Of a DNA stretch of 29,981 nt, positions 8,153 through 15,872 are shown one piece after another. The stretch's first letter is position 1; each line of letters begins with the position of its first letter. This DNA comes from UBA3103 sp002365855. Its GTDB lineage: Bacteria; Bacillota; Desulfotomaculia; Desulfotomaculales; Pelotomaculaceae. The translations under genes and the position numbers were made by a program. Under the pieces are notes generated by a model. That model was not told where the DNA came from, did not search any database, and was given only the letters and a program-made list of their open reading frames with translations. Where the stretch lies: assembly GCA_030627625.1 (NCBI GenBank), contig DAOURR010000026.1, forward strand, positions 1 through 29,981, in the 5' to 3' direction.

Positions 8153-8980
8153 ATGGACCTGTATGAAAAATACAAAAAAGCAGCTTCTGCCGTTAAGAGT
8201 TCCTCCGCCATGGTTATTACCGCCGGCGCAGGAATGGGAGTCGACTCAGGTCTGCCTGATTTTCGGGGTGACAGGGGATTTTGGAAAGCCTATCCCATGT
8301 ATGAGCGCTTAGGCTTGAGTTTCGTCAAAGCGGCGAACCCTGTTCATTTTGCCATGGACCCCCCCTTCGGCTGGGGGTTTTACGGGCACAGGGCCAACCT
8401 TTACCGGGAGACCGAACCCCATCAGGGCTTTCAATTGCTGCTCAGCTGGATTGAGAAGTTTAAGCTGAGCTGCTTTATCGCTACTTCAAATGTCGACGGT
8501 CACTTTCAAAAGGCCGGTTTTTCAGAAGAGCAGGTCTATGAGGTGCACGGGTCCATTCACCACCTTCAGTGTCTGAACCCGTGCAGTGATGCAATATGGC
8601 AGAATAGTGAAAATATACCGATAGACCACTCCTCCATGCGGGCGCTGCACATTCCTAGATGTCCCCACTGCGGTGTAACAGCCAGGCCAAACATCCTCAT
8701 GTTTGGTGACTTTTCCTGGCTTAGCGACCGCACAGACCGCCAGAGGGTAAGTTTCAGGCAGTTTTTGCATCAACACCAGGAAGACCAGATTGTTGTAGTG
8801 GAGATGGGTGCAGGCACGGGCGTGCCGACCATACGCAGGCTGAGCGAATCTATGGGCAGCCGCAGGCATACCACAGTAGTTCGCATTAATCCCCGCGAGC
8901 CAAATATCAGTTTCCCGCACATTTCCCTCCCCTGCGGCGCGCTGGAGGGACTTAAAGGTATTAATAAGTACCTGGAGTAA
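8153..8980 (+). CDS. Sir2-family NAD-dependent protein deacylase
   Basis: The 275-residue protein carries the NAD-binding motif GAGMGVDSGLPDFRG (25-39), the TSNVDG motif (111-116), catalytic His132 in EVHGS, and four zinc-binding cysteines (Cys140, Cys144, Cys170, Cys173). Canonical sirtuins have TQNID where this one has TSNVD. That variant together with GAGMGVDSG marks, as I recall, a common bacterial subgroup. It should remove acyl groups from lysines using NAD, probably in the cytoplasm. The ATG has GGAG 7 nt upstream. A TATAAT at 8116-8121 may be its -10 box but lacks a good -35. The unknown gene at 9018 follows after 37 bp on the same strand. Members of the wider Sir2 superfamily also act in phage defence, but nothing nearby supports that here. 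Confidence 0.92.
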   Translation: MDLYEKYKKAASAVKSSSAMVITAGAGMGVDSGLPDFRGDRGFWKAYPMYERLGLSFVKAANPVHFAMDPPFGWGFYGHRANLYRETEPHQGFQLLLSWIEKFKLSCFIATSNVDGHFQKAGFSEEQVYEVHGSIHHLQCLNPCSDAIWQNSENIPIDHSSMRALHIPRCPHCGVTARPNILMFGDFSWLSDRTDRQRVSFRQFLHQHQEDQIVVVEMGAGTGVPTIRRLSESMGSRRHTTVVRINPREPNISFPHISLPCGALEGLKGINKYLE

Positions 8981-9017
8981 GCAGACAATTATTATATGGT
9001 AAGTTAGGGGTGAATCC

Positions 9018-9503
9018 GTGAGGCACTTTCTTTTTGCCGCTCCCGGCTGTAGTCGTAAAGAGATTGGAGCATGGGAAGACGTTGGTTTTAAGCTGACTGT
9101 CACAGACATTGATAATTTAGACGAACAAAGGCCGGACGTGATCGTTTGGCGCCGGCAGCAAGCAGATAAAACTACTATGTGGCAGATGGTGAACAGCCTG
9201 CTGCCAAAAGTGTTTGTTATTGTCTGTGCGGATGACAAAGAAATGACCTGGCCTGAATCATTAGTAGAAATATACGACTCGCAGGCCATATTTGGAGAAA
9301 GCTTCTGCTTTAACGTTGGCAGCAAGATTCAGGGAAAAGTAGCCGTGCCGGACTGGGATGCAAATCGTACCGGCGGCCAGCTGTCCCAGGAGGATGAGAT
9401 TAAGGCGCTGGCTGGTTCCATCTACAGGTACTTGCTGGAAGACGTGTTCCGGGAAACAGCCGAGTGGTGCGGTCATATGTCCTCCGTGGTTGGACCGGCG
9501 TAG
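9018..9503 (+). CDS. Hypothetical protein downstream of Sir2
   Basis: I do not recognise this 161-residue protein. It starts with GTG (AGGGGTG about 6 nt upstream) and lies 37 bp after the Sir2 gene, so the two are likely co-transcribed. The N-terminal half alternates short beta strands and helices (RHFLFAAPGCSRKE, DVIVWRR, KVFVIVCADD) in a Rossmann-like rhythm. The C-terminal half ends in a helix (EDEIKALAGSIYRYLLEDVF) with one Cys and two His near the end. There is no signal peptide or membrane segment. The alternation suggests a small nucleotide- or cofactor-binding fold, but this is only a guess. Codon use resembles its neighbours. Confidence 0.7.
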   Translation: MRHFLFAAPGCSRKEIGAWEDVGFKLTVTDIDNLDEQRPDVIVWRRQQADKTTMWQMVNSLLPKVFVIVCADDKEMTWPESLVEIYDSQAIFGESFCFNVGSKIQGKVAVPDWDANRTGGQLSQEDEIKALAGSIYRYLLEDVFRETAEWCGHMSSVVGPA

Positions 9504-9541
9504 AAATACTGTAACCGTAGCCATAAGTAAGCATTATCACT

Positions 9542-9661
9542 TTAACTCAATCCGGGGAGCTTTCGCTCAATCTTACATAGCTCCGTCAGCTTTTCCTCAA
9601 ACAACCTGGTCAGAAGCATGTTCTGGTACAACTCACGTTTCTTTCGACCCGCCAGGACCAT
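9542..9661 (-). pseudogene. Truncated 5' remnant of a TPP-dependent dehydrogenase E1 alpha gene
   Basis: A 39-codon frame starts with ATG at 9661 behind a perfect AAGGAGGG site and ends with TAA at 9542. Its product (ELYQNMLLTRLFEEKLTELC, then KIERKLPGLS) closely resembles the first helix of pyruvate/acetoin dehydrogenase E1 alpha subunits, whose usual start is of the type LYRxMLxIRRFEExxxxLYxxGxIPG. The rest of that roughly 320-residue protein is absent. Immediately downstream lies the 3' end of the convergent hypothetical gene. The good start signal and abrupt loss of homology suggest a deletion or recombination endpoint. It follows the MFS gene on the same strand. A functional micropeptide is possible but less likely. 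Confidence 0.55.
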
Positions 9662-9745
9662 TGAATTCCCTCCTTAACAATAAGATTTCTTAACCGAATC
9701 AAGATTTTTAAGGACCAAATTCATCTTAAATCCAAGTTGATTATA

Positions 9746-11143
9746 CTATACACCAGGTTTTTCCACGGCCTTGACACTTCCCCTGGCAAGGGAGGCAAAT
9801 ACGCCCCCCAAGCAGGCAGCAGAAAAAACAAAAAATGAAGTGCTTACGCTTTTTAGAATGAGGTTTGCATTTTCCGCGCTCAGCTGGGCACTCCCCAGAT
9901 ATAGGTCAATCATCAAAGTGGCTATAGCAAGGCTGATCGCCTGACCGACTAGCCGCATCGTGCCCATGGTTGAGGAGGCCACGCCATAATATCTCTTCTC
10001 AACAGAACCCATGATAGCGTTGCTGTTAGGTGATGAAAAAAGCGCAAACCCAGTTCCCAGTATGGCCAGGTTGATCATAATAAACCATGTTGGTGTATTC
10101 ATGTTAATAAATCCAAATATGAACAAACCAACGGCATTCAAGCTCATCCCCAGGGAAGCGATCAGCCTTGGCTGCACCCGGTCGGAAAGCGCGCCCGCAA
10201 AGGGGGATAACAAAGCCATTAAAATGGGCTGTGAAAGGAGAATTAGCCCTGCTGTCTGGGAGTTAAAACCCATGACAACCTGGAGCTGCAGGGACATCAA
10301 AAAACCTACGGCAAAGGTAGCGCTGTAATTTATCAACGCGGCAAGGTTTGAAAATGCAAAGGTAATGTTTTTGCTGAACAATCTCATGTTTAAAATTGGC
10401 TGCTCAACCCTGGCTTCGTGTCTGATAAAGACTAAAATCACAAGGACCCCAACAGCGAGAATATACCTTGACCAGACAGAAGTGGCGATGGATGAAAACC
10501 CATAGATGAAGGCAACCAGGCCAACCATACAGAGTACTGCGCCGGTCGCGTCAAATCTTTCGCCGGCTGCACCCGCCCATTCACCCTTTAGCTTAATTGC
10601 GGCCAACAGGAGTATAACCAGTCCTAATGCGGCATTTAAGTAAAATATGGACTCCCACCCCAGGTGCTGGTTCATAACACCCCCTAAAACCGGTCCCATG
10701 GACAAGCCTGTATAAACAGTAGCAACATTGATCCCCAGTACTTTACCTCTCTCATGGGGTGGAAAAACCGAGGTCAGGATGGCCATACCGGTACCAAAAA
10801 TCATGGCTGAACCAATACCCTGGAAAATTCTAAACACAATCAGCGCCTGGATGGACCAGGCCAACCCGCAGAGCATTGAGAATACCGAGAACAGGACAAT
10901 ACCATAGGTAAATATTTTTTTCCTGCCAACGATATCTGCCAGCCTGCCGAAAGGCAGCAGAAAGGCGGCAGTCGCCAGGAGATAGCTGCTGACCACCCAG
11001 CTCAGGTAAACAGCGCCGCTGTTAAATTCCCTGCCTATGGACGGTATGGCAAGGTTTATGGCGCTGCCCATGAAGGGCGTCAGGAAGGAGGCCATTGTGA
11101 CAGTAAGTATTGCGTATTTTTTTAGAGAAGAATCCTGTTTCAT
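9746..11143 (-). CDS. MFS drug-efflux transporter, DHA2 (EmrB/QacA) family
   Basis: This 465-residue membrane protein has about 14 hydrophobic segments, the DHA2 hallmark. MFS motif A is GRLADIVGRKK after the second helix, and the antiporter motif C region reads GPVLGGVM in the fifth. Related proteins export drugs, dyes or other hydrophobic compounds using the proton gradient. The ATG at 11143 is preceded by AGGAGG at 5 nt. The 256-bp intergenic region upstream, shared with the divergent DUF4912 gene, contains two inverted repeats that could bind a regulator (11182-11212 and 11359-11382). No regulator gene is adjacent. There is no terminator before the E1 alpha remnant. Confidence 0.92.
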   Translation of the reverse strand: MKQDSSLKKYAILTVTMASFLTPFMGSAINLAIPSIGREFNSGAVYLSWVVSSYLLATAAFLLPFGRLADIVGRKKIFTYGIVLFSVFSMLCGLAWSIQALIVFRIFQGIGSAMIFGTGMAILTSVFPPHERGKVLGINVATVYTGLSMGPVLGGVMNQHLGWESIFYLNAALGLVILLLAAIKLKGEWAGAAGERFDATGAVLCMVGLVAFIYGFSSIATSVWSRYILAVGVLVILVFIRHEARVEQPILNMRLFSKNITFAFSNLAALINYSATFAVGFLMSLQLQVVMGFNSQTAGLILLSQPILMALLSPFAGALSDRVQPRLIASLGMSLNAVGLFIFGFINMNTPTWFIMINLAILGTGFALFSSPNSNAIMGSVEKRYYGVASSTMGTMRLVGQAISLAIATLMIDLYLGSAQLSAENANLILKSVSTSFFVFSAACLGGVFASLARGSVKAVEKPGV

Positions 11144-11181
11144 GCTGCCTCCTACATCATGTAAAGATTGTTTCTTATCAA

Positions 11182-11212
11182 TTAACTAAATGTATCATTA
11201 TCACGTAGTTAA
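11182..11212. promoter_or_regulatory. Inverted repeat upstream of the MFS gene
   Basis: TTAACTA (11182-11188) and TAGTTAA (11206-11212) form a 7-bp inverted repeat with a 17-bp spacer, 39 bp upstream of the efflux-pump start codon. The position suits a repressor site. The surroundings are AT-rich, so a chance repeat is possible. Confidence 0.3.
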
Positions 11213-11358
11213 AGATTTATTTTTTTAAATTAATTCTAATCCTCTTTCATTATTCCTCTTTTATATGGGGCCTAGTTAATGGAAAATATTATAAAGGTTT
11301 AATTTTTTATTAATATAAACTTAATAAAATTTATTTAAAATTAAGACCAAAAGATACT

Positions 11359-11382
11359 GTTTATCTAACCTGTTAGATAAAC
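11359..11382. promoter_or_regulatory. Perfect 11-bp inverted repeat (operator or leader hairpin) before the DUF4912 gene
   Basis: GTTTATCTAAC (11359-11369), a 2-bp centre, and GTTAGATAAAC (11372-11382) form a perfect palindrome. It ends just before the ribosome binding region (AAGGTGG at 11384 and GAGG at 11392). As DNA it looks like an operator for a dimeric regulator of the TetR type. As RNA it would be a hairpin with too small a loop unless the inner pairs open. It is not followed by a T-run, so it is not a terminator. Confidence 0.6.
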
Positions 11383-11399
11383 GAAGGTGGTGAGGATCA

Positions 11400-11837
11400 A
11401 TGATTGCAAAGGTCTCCCTCCCTTCAAATTATGGCGATAATACCCTTGTTTTAATGATGCAAACGCCCAAAACACTATACGCTTACTGGGAGCTTTCACA
11501 AAACCAGAGATCAGCGCTGGCTGAGAAAAAAAAACTCGTGTTACGATTAAACTCAGCAAACCGGGGAGTTTACAGGACGTACACTATTGAACCTTACTGG
11601 GACAGCTTCTACTTCACAGGAGTAGATCCGGGAATGGAATATTATTGTGATATTAGTGTCGAGGACGGTGATAATGAGTTATATCCTATTATTTATTCCA
11701 ATCCCATATCCTCACCTTCAGTAAACACCTACAGTGAGCCCGCCGAAACAGCCGGGTCCAATTTCTGGGGCAAGGGTACTCCTGTTGCCCGGGAAAGCAA
11801 GTGGAAGGGCTACAGTTCCGGTATCTTTTACAACTAA
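11400..11837 (+). CDS. DUF4912 domain protein
   Basis: The 145-residue protein matches what I recall of DUF4912: an opening PSNYGDNTLVLMMQTPKTLYAYWEL segment, a strand-rich middle (KLVLRLNSANR, TYTIEPYWDSFYF), and a segment like MEYYCDISVEDGDNELYPI. The fold appears all-beta. The last 40 residues are Ser/Gly/Tyr-rich and probably flexible. There is no signal peptide. The function is unknown for the whole family. The ATG has GAGG 5 nt upstream. The gene is divergent from the efflux pump and is preceded by the perfect palindrome at 11359-11382, which suggests specific regulation. Confidence 0.72.
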   Translation: MIAKVSLPSNYGDNTLVLMMQTPKTLYAYWELSQNQRSALAEKKKLVLRLNSANRGVYRTYTIEPYWDSFYFTGVDPGMEYYCDISVEDGDNELYPIIYSNPISSPSVNTYSEPAETAGSNFWGKGTPVARESKWKGYSSGIFYN

Positions 11838-11977
11838 TAGCTTTATCCCCGCTCAATTTGGGTGCTGTTATAATACTGGCAGCCAATGTTAAGGGGCTAC
11901 AGATTGTTAATAGCGTATTTAGCTGCTGTTTTTGAAGGTAGCAAGATACATTGTGGAGCAAACTCAGACAGCGGTCA

Positions 11978-12025
11978 GGGGACACACCTTTATTTGGAGC
12001 CCGTCTTAATGGTGAGGATGTCCCC
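11978..12025. repeat. REP-like element, degenerate copy
   Basis: GGGGACACACCT at 11978 and TGTCCCC at 12019-12025 bracket a 48-bp element. The same 12-mer GGGGACACACCT starts the hairpin at 17935, which also ends in TGTCCCC. Short GGGGACA/TGTCCCC inverted repeats of this kind are common in Firmicutes and are usually linked to REP-associated IS200-like transposases. The inner stem is imperfect here. It lies between the DUF4912 gene and the convergent M48 gene. Confidence 0.5.
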
Positions 12026-12032
12026 AACTTAT

Positions 12033-12060
12033 ACTGGCAACCCTAAAAAGGGCTGCCAGT
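12033..12060. terminator. Hairpin between convergent genes, possible terminator
   Basis: ACTGGCA (12033-12039) pairs with TGCCAGT (12054-12060) and CCCT with AGGG, with a single A/C mismatch and an AAAA loop. It lies 10 bp after the M48 stop codon on the minus strand. Neither side has a proper T-run (TGTTCTATATT on the plus strand), so it would be a weak terminator or an RNA 3'-end protector. Confidence 0.5.
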
Positions 12061-12070
12061 TGTTCTATAT

Positions 12071-13282
12071 TCATGGTGATTTTGCCCCGGTCGCCTCAAT
12101 GATCCCGATACGGGTCAGCGCGGGCGGATGGCTGTAACTAAACCATTGTATAAAGGGCGCGGGAGCCACATCCGACAGGTTTCTTGCAGCCAGGTTCACC
12201 TGAAGATTTACCGCACCTGGCACATCACCGGTCAGCATAACTGCTGCCTGGTCGGCTTCCCTCTCCATATTTCGTGAAAAATAGTTCTGCAGGGGGTAGC
12301 TTACAAAGGAAGTGAGCATGAAAAAGAGCAGGACTACCGCCCATACGTGCGGCGGGCGGCTATACATCATGGGTATGGTGGCGCGCAGCAGCAAAAAAAG
12401 GGTGCCCCATAGGAAGAAGTTGCCCAGGATGCCCAGGGCTAACCCCCTGGTAATATGGCCCCGGCTCCAGTGGGACATCTCGTGGGCAACCACAGCCCTC
12501 ACCTCTTGAAACGAATATTTCTCCAAAAGTGTATCATAAAGCACAATGCGCTTGGTGTGGCCCAATCCGGTGAAATACGCGTTAGCCCTTGTGGTGCGGC
12601 GGCTGGCGTCCATAACCAGTACCTGGTCAACCGGCAGACCGGCCTTTTGGGACATTTCCTGAACCATGTTAACAATTTTTGGGTCCTTTGCCGGTTCAAA
12701 ACAGTTAAAGAGAGGAGAAATTATAACCGGCCAGAGCAAAGTCTGGATCAACAACCAGACCGAGATAAAAGCAGCGCCTGCCAGCCACCAGGTATCCGGC
12801 CAGCGGCCCATGGCCAGGAACAGCAGGACTACACCGGCAGAGGCCAAGGCCAGATTTAAACTTGAGCTCTTGACGTAATCCTGCAACCATAAACCCAGTG
12901 TCTGTGTGGAAAACCCCCACATGTGCTGCCAGTAGTAGCTTCCCAAGAAATCAAAGGGCAGGTCTATTAGACGCAACACAAGCCACAGGATAACAAAAAA
13001 CAAGACCAGGCTGCCCCAGTAACTTCCCCCTGCAGCCCGCTGGGTCCAGTGGAGAACCTGCACGGCCCTGCCGCCAAACACCAACCATGTCAAAAAGGAG
13101 ACCTGGATCAGAAAGCTGGAAACAAACAATATCCGCAGTACTCTGTTGTACTGCCGCCCCCAGTTAACTTGCTCAAGCGTAAAAAACTGCCAGGTTTCAG
13201 GAGCCACCCGACCAGGGAAAAGGGTAAACCAGATATACAGCAGGCTCAATATACCCACCCCGGCAATCAGAGTCATCCACAC
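12071..13282 (-). CDS. Membrane-bound M48 (Ste24/HtpX-like) zinc metalloprotease
   Basis: The protein has at least six hydrophobic segments and the zinc site HEMSH (267-271 counted from the GTG start), with the third ligand probably the Glu near 340 in MEREADQAA. An N-terminal membrane domain like that of Ste24 CAAX proteases precedes the catalytic domain. Bacterial relatives degrade damaged membrane proteins. It follows the PspC and LiaF-like genes on the same strand after a short gap, which fits a membrane-stress role. The GTG at 13282 is listed as the conservative start, but its nearest Shine-Dalgarno is 27 nt away. A perfect AAGGAGG lies 8 nt before an in-frame CTG at 13301-13303, which would add seven residues. 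Confidence 0.9.
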   Translation of the reverse strand: MWMTLIAGVGILSLLYIWFTLFPGRVAPETWQFFTLEQVNWGRQYNRVLRILFVSSFLIQVSFLTWLVFGGRAVQVLHWTQRAAGGSYWGSLVLFFVILWLVLRLIDLPFDFLGSYYWQHMWGFSTQTLGLWLQDYVKSSSLNLALASAGVVLLFLAMGRWPDTWWLAGAAFISVWLLIQTLLWPVIISPLFNCFEPAKDPKIVNMVQEMSQKAGLPVDQVLVMDASRRTTRANAYFTGLGHTKRIVLYDTLLEKYSFQEVRAVVAHEMSHWSRGHITRGLALGILGNFFLWGTLFLLLRATIPMMYSRPPHVWAVVLLFFMLTSFVSYPLQNYFSRNMEREADQAAVMLTGDVPGAVNLQVNLAARNLSDVAPAPFIQWFSYSHPPALTRIGIIEATGAKSP

Positions 13283-13344
13283 TAAATTAATGCGAGGCTG
13301 CAGTTTGTCTCCCTCCTTGTCTATTTAACAACATCCACGTGACA

Positions 13345-14274
13345 TCAGCAGGCAGGCTCAAGCTTGTCAGATGCAAATTGACCGTTAAAGTAATTTGGGT
13401 CCAGTCTAAAGCTGCCAAGCCCCATATCAACATACAGGTCAATACGCGAACCGGCTTCCTCGTAATTTGGTGAAATATAGTAGTTGTCTACAGCGCGCCA
13501 ACCTAACTGATCCAGGTTTGTACTGGAAAGGGCGCCGTTAAACCGAACCCTCATGCCAGTATCTCCCTGCATTTTAATCTTTATGTTTGATGCTCCTGCA
13601 TTTATGCTAATTTTTGGGTTTATTCCGTTGTTACCCAGGACCATATCCACATCCGCAGCTCCCATTTTTAGCTCCAGGCTTCTAAGAGGAATGTCACCCA
13701 GGTCAAGATCTCCCTTGAAGGCGCCGGCCTGAATTGAAACCAGCCAAGCCAGGTCTGGCGAGATATCTATGTCCCACATTCTTTCCTGGTTATTTTGACT
13801 CCACCGGATATTTTCTGCCTGACTCATCCGGATTTTTATTTCATCATTATTTCTTTCAACCCCTGTTGCTACGCCTGGCCCCCGAAACACAGCTTCCGCC
13901 CACTGGTCGGTGGAAGAACCCAGGGAGAGAGACCCTCCGCCGAATCTAACATCAATATTCCCCGACGCAGCACCGGGATAATCGGACCTGTTGACCGCCA
14001 ACTGCTCCAGGTACATCTGGCTTTTTAAAGGTCCCTGATAAGAAAAAAGCAACGCCGCAAAACCCCCTGCCAGCAGCAAAGCAATTAAAACCGCCACCCA
14101 ACGGGGGATTATACCTCTCCAAAAAAGACTGAGGCCAACTATAATAAAAATTAGAGGCCACATTTTTCTGAGCTGAATTAAGATATCCCACTGAACCAGA
14201 TCAAAGTTATGAAAAAACATTATTACGCCTGCCAAAATAAACGCAAGACCTACGAGAAAAGGGCCAACCCTCAC
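13345..14274 (-). CDS. LiaF-like membrane stress protein with N-terminal membrane helices
   Basis: The 309-residue protein has three N-terminal membrane segments (about 5-24, 39-58 and 61-80) that include the WPLIFIIVGL motif of LiaI/LiaF-type membrane modules. A C-terminal half of repeated short beta strands (IDVRFGGGSLSLG, then similar GA-rich repeats) resembles the LiaF/DUF4097 toast-rack domain. Such proteins modulate cell-envelope stress signalling and sit in the membrane with the beta domain exposed. The GTG start overlaps the PspC stop by 4 nt (GTGA), so the two are translationally coupled. No LiaRS-type two-component pair is adjacent. Specific function is unknown. Confidence 0.75.
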   Translation of the reverse strand: MRVGPFLVGLAFILAGVIMFFHNFDLVQWDILIQLRKMWPLIFIIVGLSLFWRGIIPRWVAVLIALLLAGGFAALLFSYQGPLKSQMYLEQLAVNRSDYPGAASGNIDVRFGGGSLSLGSSTDQWAEAVFRGPGVATGVERNNDEIKIRMSQAENIRWSQNNQERMWDIDISPDLAWLVSIQAGAFKGDLDLGDIPLRSLELKMGAADVDMVLGNNGINPKISINAGASNIKIKMQGDTGMRVRFNGALSSTNLDQLGWRAVDNYYISPNYEEAGSRIDLYVDMGLGSFRLDPNYFNGQFASDKLEPAC

Positions 14275-14678
14275 CGTTCTACCCGCCCCCTATCCCGAAA
14301 AAGAATATAAAATCCAATGGCAATCAGAACAAGCGGCCAGGAAAACCGCATTATTTCCCGTGGCAAGACTTCATAAGCCAGGAAAAAGATACCAATACCG
14401 ATCAGCAGCAGCCCTGCGTTACGTCTTGTTTTATCTCTGGATTCTATGCTGTTTGCTTTAAATTCAGCGGATGTGTCCGGTCTTTCCGATGAGAAAGCCT
14501 TTTCTTCCGGGATGATAATTATTGCAATGATATAGGCCGGGATACCGGCGCCGCCGACAAATACAGATAATACCCACAGGAGACGAACCAGGGTGACGTC
14601 AACATCAAAGTATTCAGCCAGGCCTCCCGCAACCCCCGCAACGATCTTGGTTTTTTTAGAACGGTATAGCTTATTCAA
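14271..14678 (-). CDS. PspC-domain membrane protein
   Basis: The 135-residue protein begins with KLYRSKKTKIVAGVAGGLAEYFDVD, the PspC domain signature, followed by a membrane helix rich in Val/Ile. Another membrane module (WPLVLIAIGFYILF near the C-terminus) of the same type as the next gene's closes the protein. PspC proteins sense membrane damage and partner with LiaF- or PspB-like proteins. The start is TTG at 14678, with GGAGG 9 nt upstream and no other candidate in range. It lies 64 bp after the YjbQ gene and overlaps the LiaF-like gene, so it opens or continues an envelope-stress operon that ends with the M48 protease. Confidence 0.88.
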   Translation of the reverse strand: MNKLYRSKKTKIVAGVAGGLAEYFDVDVTLVRLLWVLSVFVGGAGIPAYIIAIIIIPEEKAFSSERPDTSAEFKANSIESRDKTRRNAGLLLIGIGIFFLAYEVLPREIMRFSWPLVLIAIGFYILFRDRGRVER

Positions 14679-14742
14679 CCTGTAAAACCTCCCGGCAGGA
14701 ATTCTTCTTATTGGTTAATAGCATTTCTGTCATAGGAAGCGA

Positions 14743-15156
14743 CTAATCCCCCATTACTTTAATCACCACTCTTTTTTTTCTTTGCCCGTCAAACTCAGCA
14801 TAGTAAACTTGCTGCCAGGGACCCAGATCAAGCTTACCGTTTGTAACCGGCAGGATCACCTGGTGGTGGACCAGCAGGCTCTTCAAGTGGGCATCTCCAT
14901 TATCCTCACCAGTCCTGTGGTGATGATAATTTTTGCCTAAAGGAGCTAATTGCTCAAGCATCTCGTCGATGTCCAGGATGATGCCGCTCTCATCGTCATT
15001 TACATAAACTCCCGCAGTTATGTGCATTGCTGAAACAAGGGTCATCCCTTCAATGACTTCGCTTTCGCGTACCGCTTTTTCAACTTCACTGGTGATATTG
15101 ATATATTCTCTCCGCTTGTTAGTTTTAAACCAGAGATATTTAGTATAAGCCTTCAT
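14743..15156 (-). CDS. YjbQ / UPF0047 family protein
   Basis: The 137-residue protein has the family hallmarks: ITSEVEKAV near the N-terminus, MHITAGVYVNDDE in the middle, then NGDAHLKSLLVHHQVILPV and LGPWQQVYYAEFDGQRKKR. A histidine-rich loop (NYHHHRTGEDNG) probably binds metal. Homologues show weak thiamin-phosphate synthase activity in E. coli, but the physiological role is open. The ATG at 15156 is chosen because AGAGG lies 9 nt before it. The ATG three codons upstream directly abuts that site. It may be the first gene of the YjbQ-PspC-LiaF-M48 series. Confidence 0.9.
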   Translation of the reverse strand: MKAYTKYLWFKTNKRREYINITSEVEKAVRESEVIEGMTLVSAMHITAGVYVNDDESGIILDIDEMLEQLAPLGKNYHHHRTGEDNGDAHLKSLLVHHQVILPVTNGKLDLGPWQQVYYAEFDGQRKKRVVIKVMGD

Positions 15157-15593
15157 GTTCAGCATCCTCTCTCTAACTTTTTCAGTGCCGGAGCTTACAT
15201 ATTACGCATACAAAAGCTGAATCACTATCATATTTTGCTGAAAAAAAACTGGCGTTGCGGGCTAAACTTATAAGACAGGCTTTATCTAGACGATATTTTC
15301 GCCGCCGATTTAAAAACCCCTCCTGGCCCCCGGGAACCAGGACAGGAAAGGTTGCCGACCTTAATTCTTAAATTTTATATGCCCACAATTATAATATATA
15401 TTCAAAACCACTTCTTAAATTTAATAGTTATACCGACAACTGGCACACATGTCAAAGAATAATTGGCATGTGCAACTCTATATAATTTTAATTTTACTTG
15501 AAGGTAGACAGTCACAGCCGTAGAAGAAAGAAAAATGCCGGTTAGCATCTTCTCGATTGGTTTTATGAATTGTATGAAAAAAGGAAGAGCAGG
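15157..15593. other. 437-bp intergenic region
   Basis: No open frame with a credible start was found. It contains a minus-strand hairpin (15312-15342), an oligo-A run near 15240, and an imperfect inverted repeat (GCACACATG and CATGTGC) around 15440-15474. It must hold the promoters of the divergent YjbQ and zinc-ribbon genes, but no clear -35/-10 pair was seen. Confidence 0.5.
15312..15342 (-). terminator. Terminator-like hairpin upstream of YjbQ
   Basis: On the minus strand TCCTGG (15342-15337) pairs with CCAGGA (15326-15321) over a 10-nt loop and is followed by GGGG and five T residues. No minus-strand gene ends just before it, so it could be an attenuator in the YjbQ leader or a leftover of a lost gene. 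Confidence 0.35.
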
Positions 15594-15872
15594 ATGTATA
15601 TCAAAGACACCTCGCTTCATACCTGTGGTCACTGTGGCCTCAGAGGACTGCTGAAATCCCTGTCCGGTTACTGTGAAAGAGGGCTTGAAACAATAAAAAG
15701 CCCCTGCGGATACCTGGTACGCGAGTATTTGCAGCCGTGGGGAGTAGCTTACGAACTCTCATTGTGTACCTCTTGCGGTGAAGTGACCCTTACCAAAGTA
15801 GTTTGGCACGATGATTGGAAACCGCAAGACTATTCTTACTTCATTCTCTACCCCCCGGAAGGAAAAAAATAA
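15594..15872 (+). CDS. Small zinc-ribbon protein of unknown function
   Basis: The 92-residue protein has two CxxC pairs (HTCGHCG near residue 10 and LCTSCGEV near 61) and another Cys at SPCGYL, which suggests one zinc ribbon. It ends with a strand-rich segment (SYFILYPPEGKK). The general pattern of a CxxC pair, aromatic residues, a second CxxC and a terminal LYPP recalls the N-terminal zinc ribbon of DUF4145 proteins, but this is a weak resemblance. The ATG at 15594 has AGGA about 9 nt upstream. A TTG at 15570 is in frame but has no site. It appears monocistronic and its stop codon is built into a terminator stem. Confidence 0.7.
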   Translation: MYIKDTSLHTCGHCGLRGLLKSLSGYCERGLETIKSPCGYLVREYLQPWGVAYELSLCTSCGEVTLTKVVWHDDWKPQDYSYFILYPPEGKK

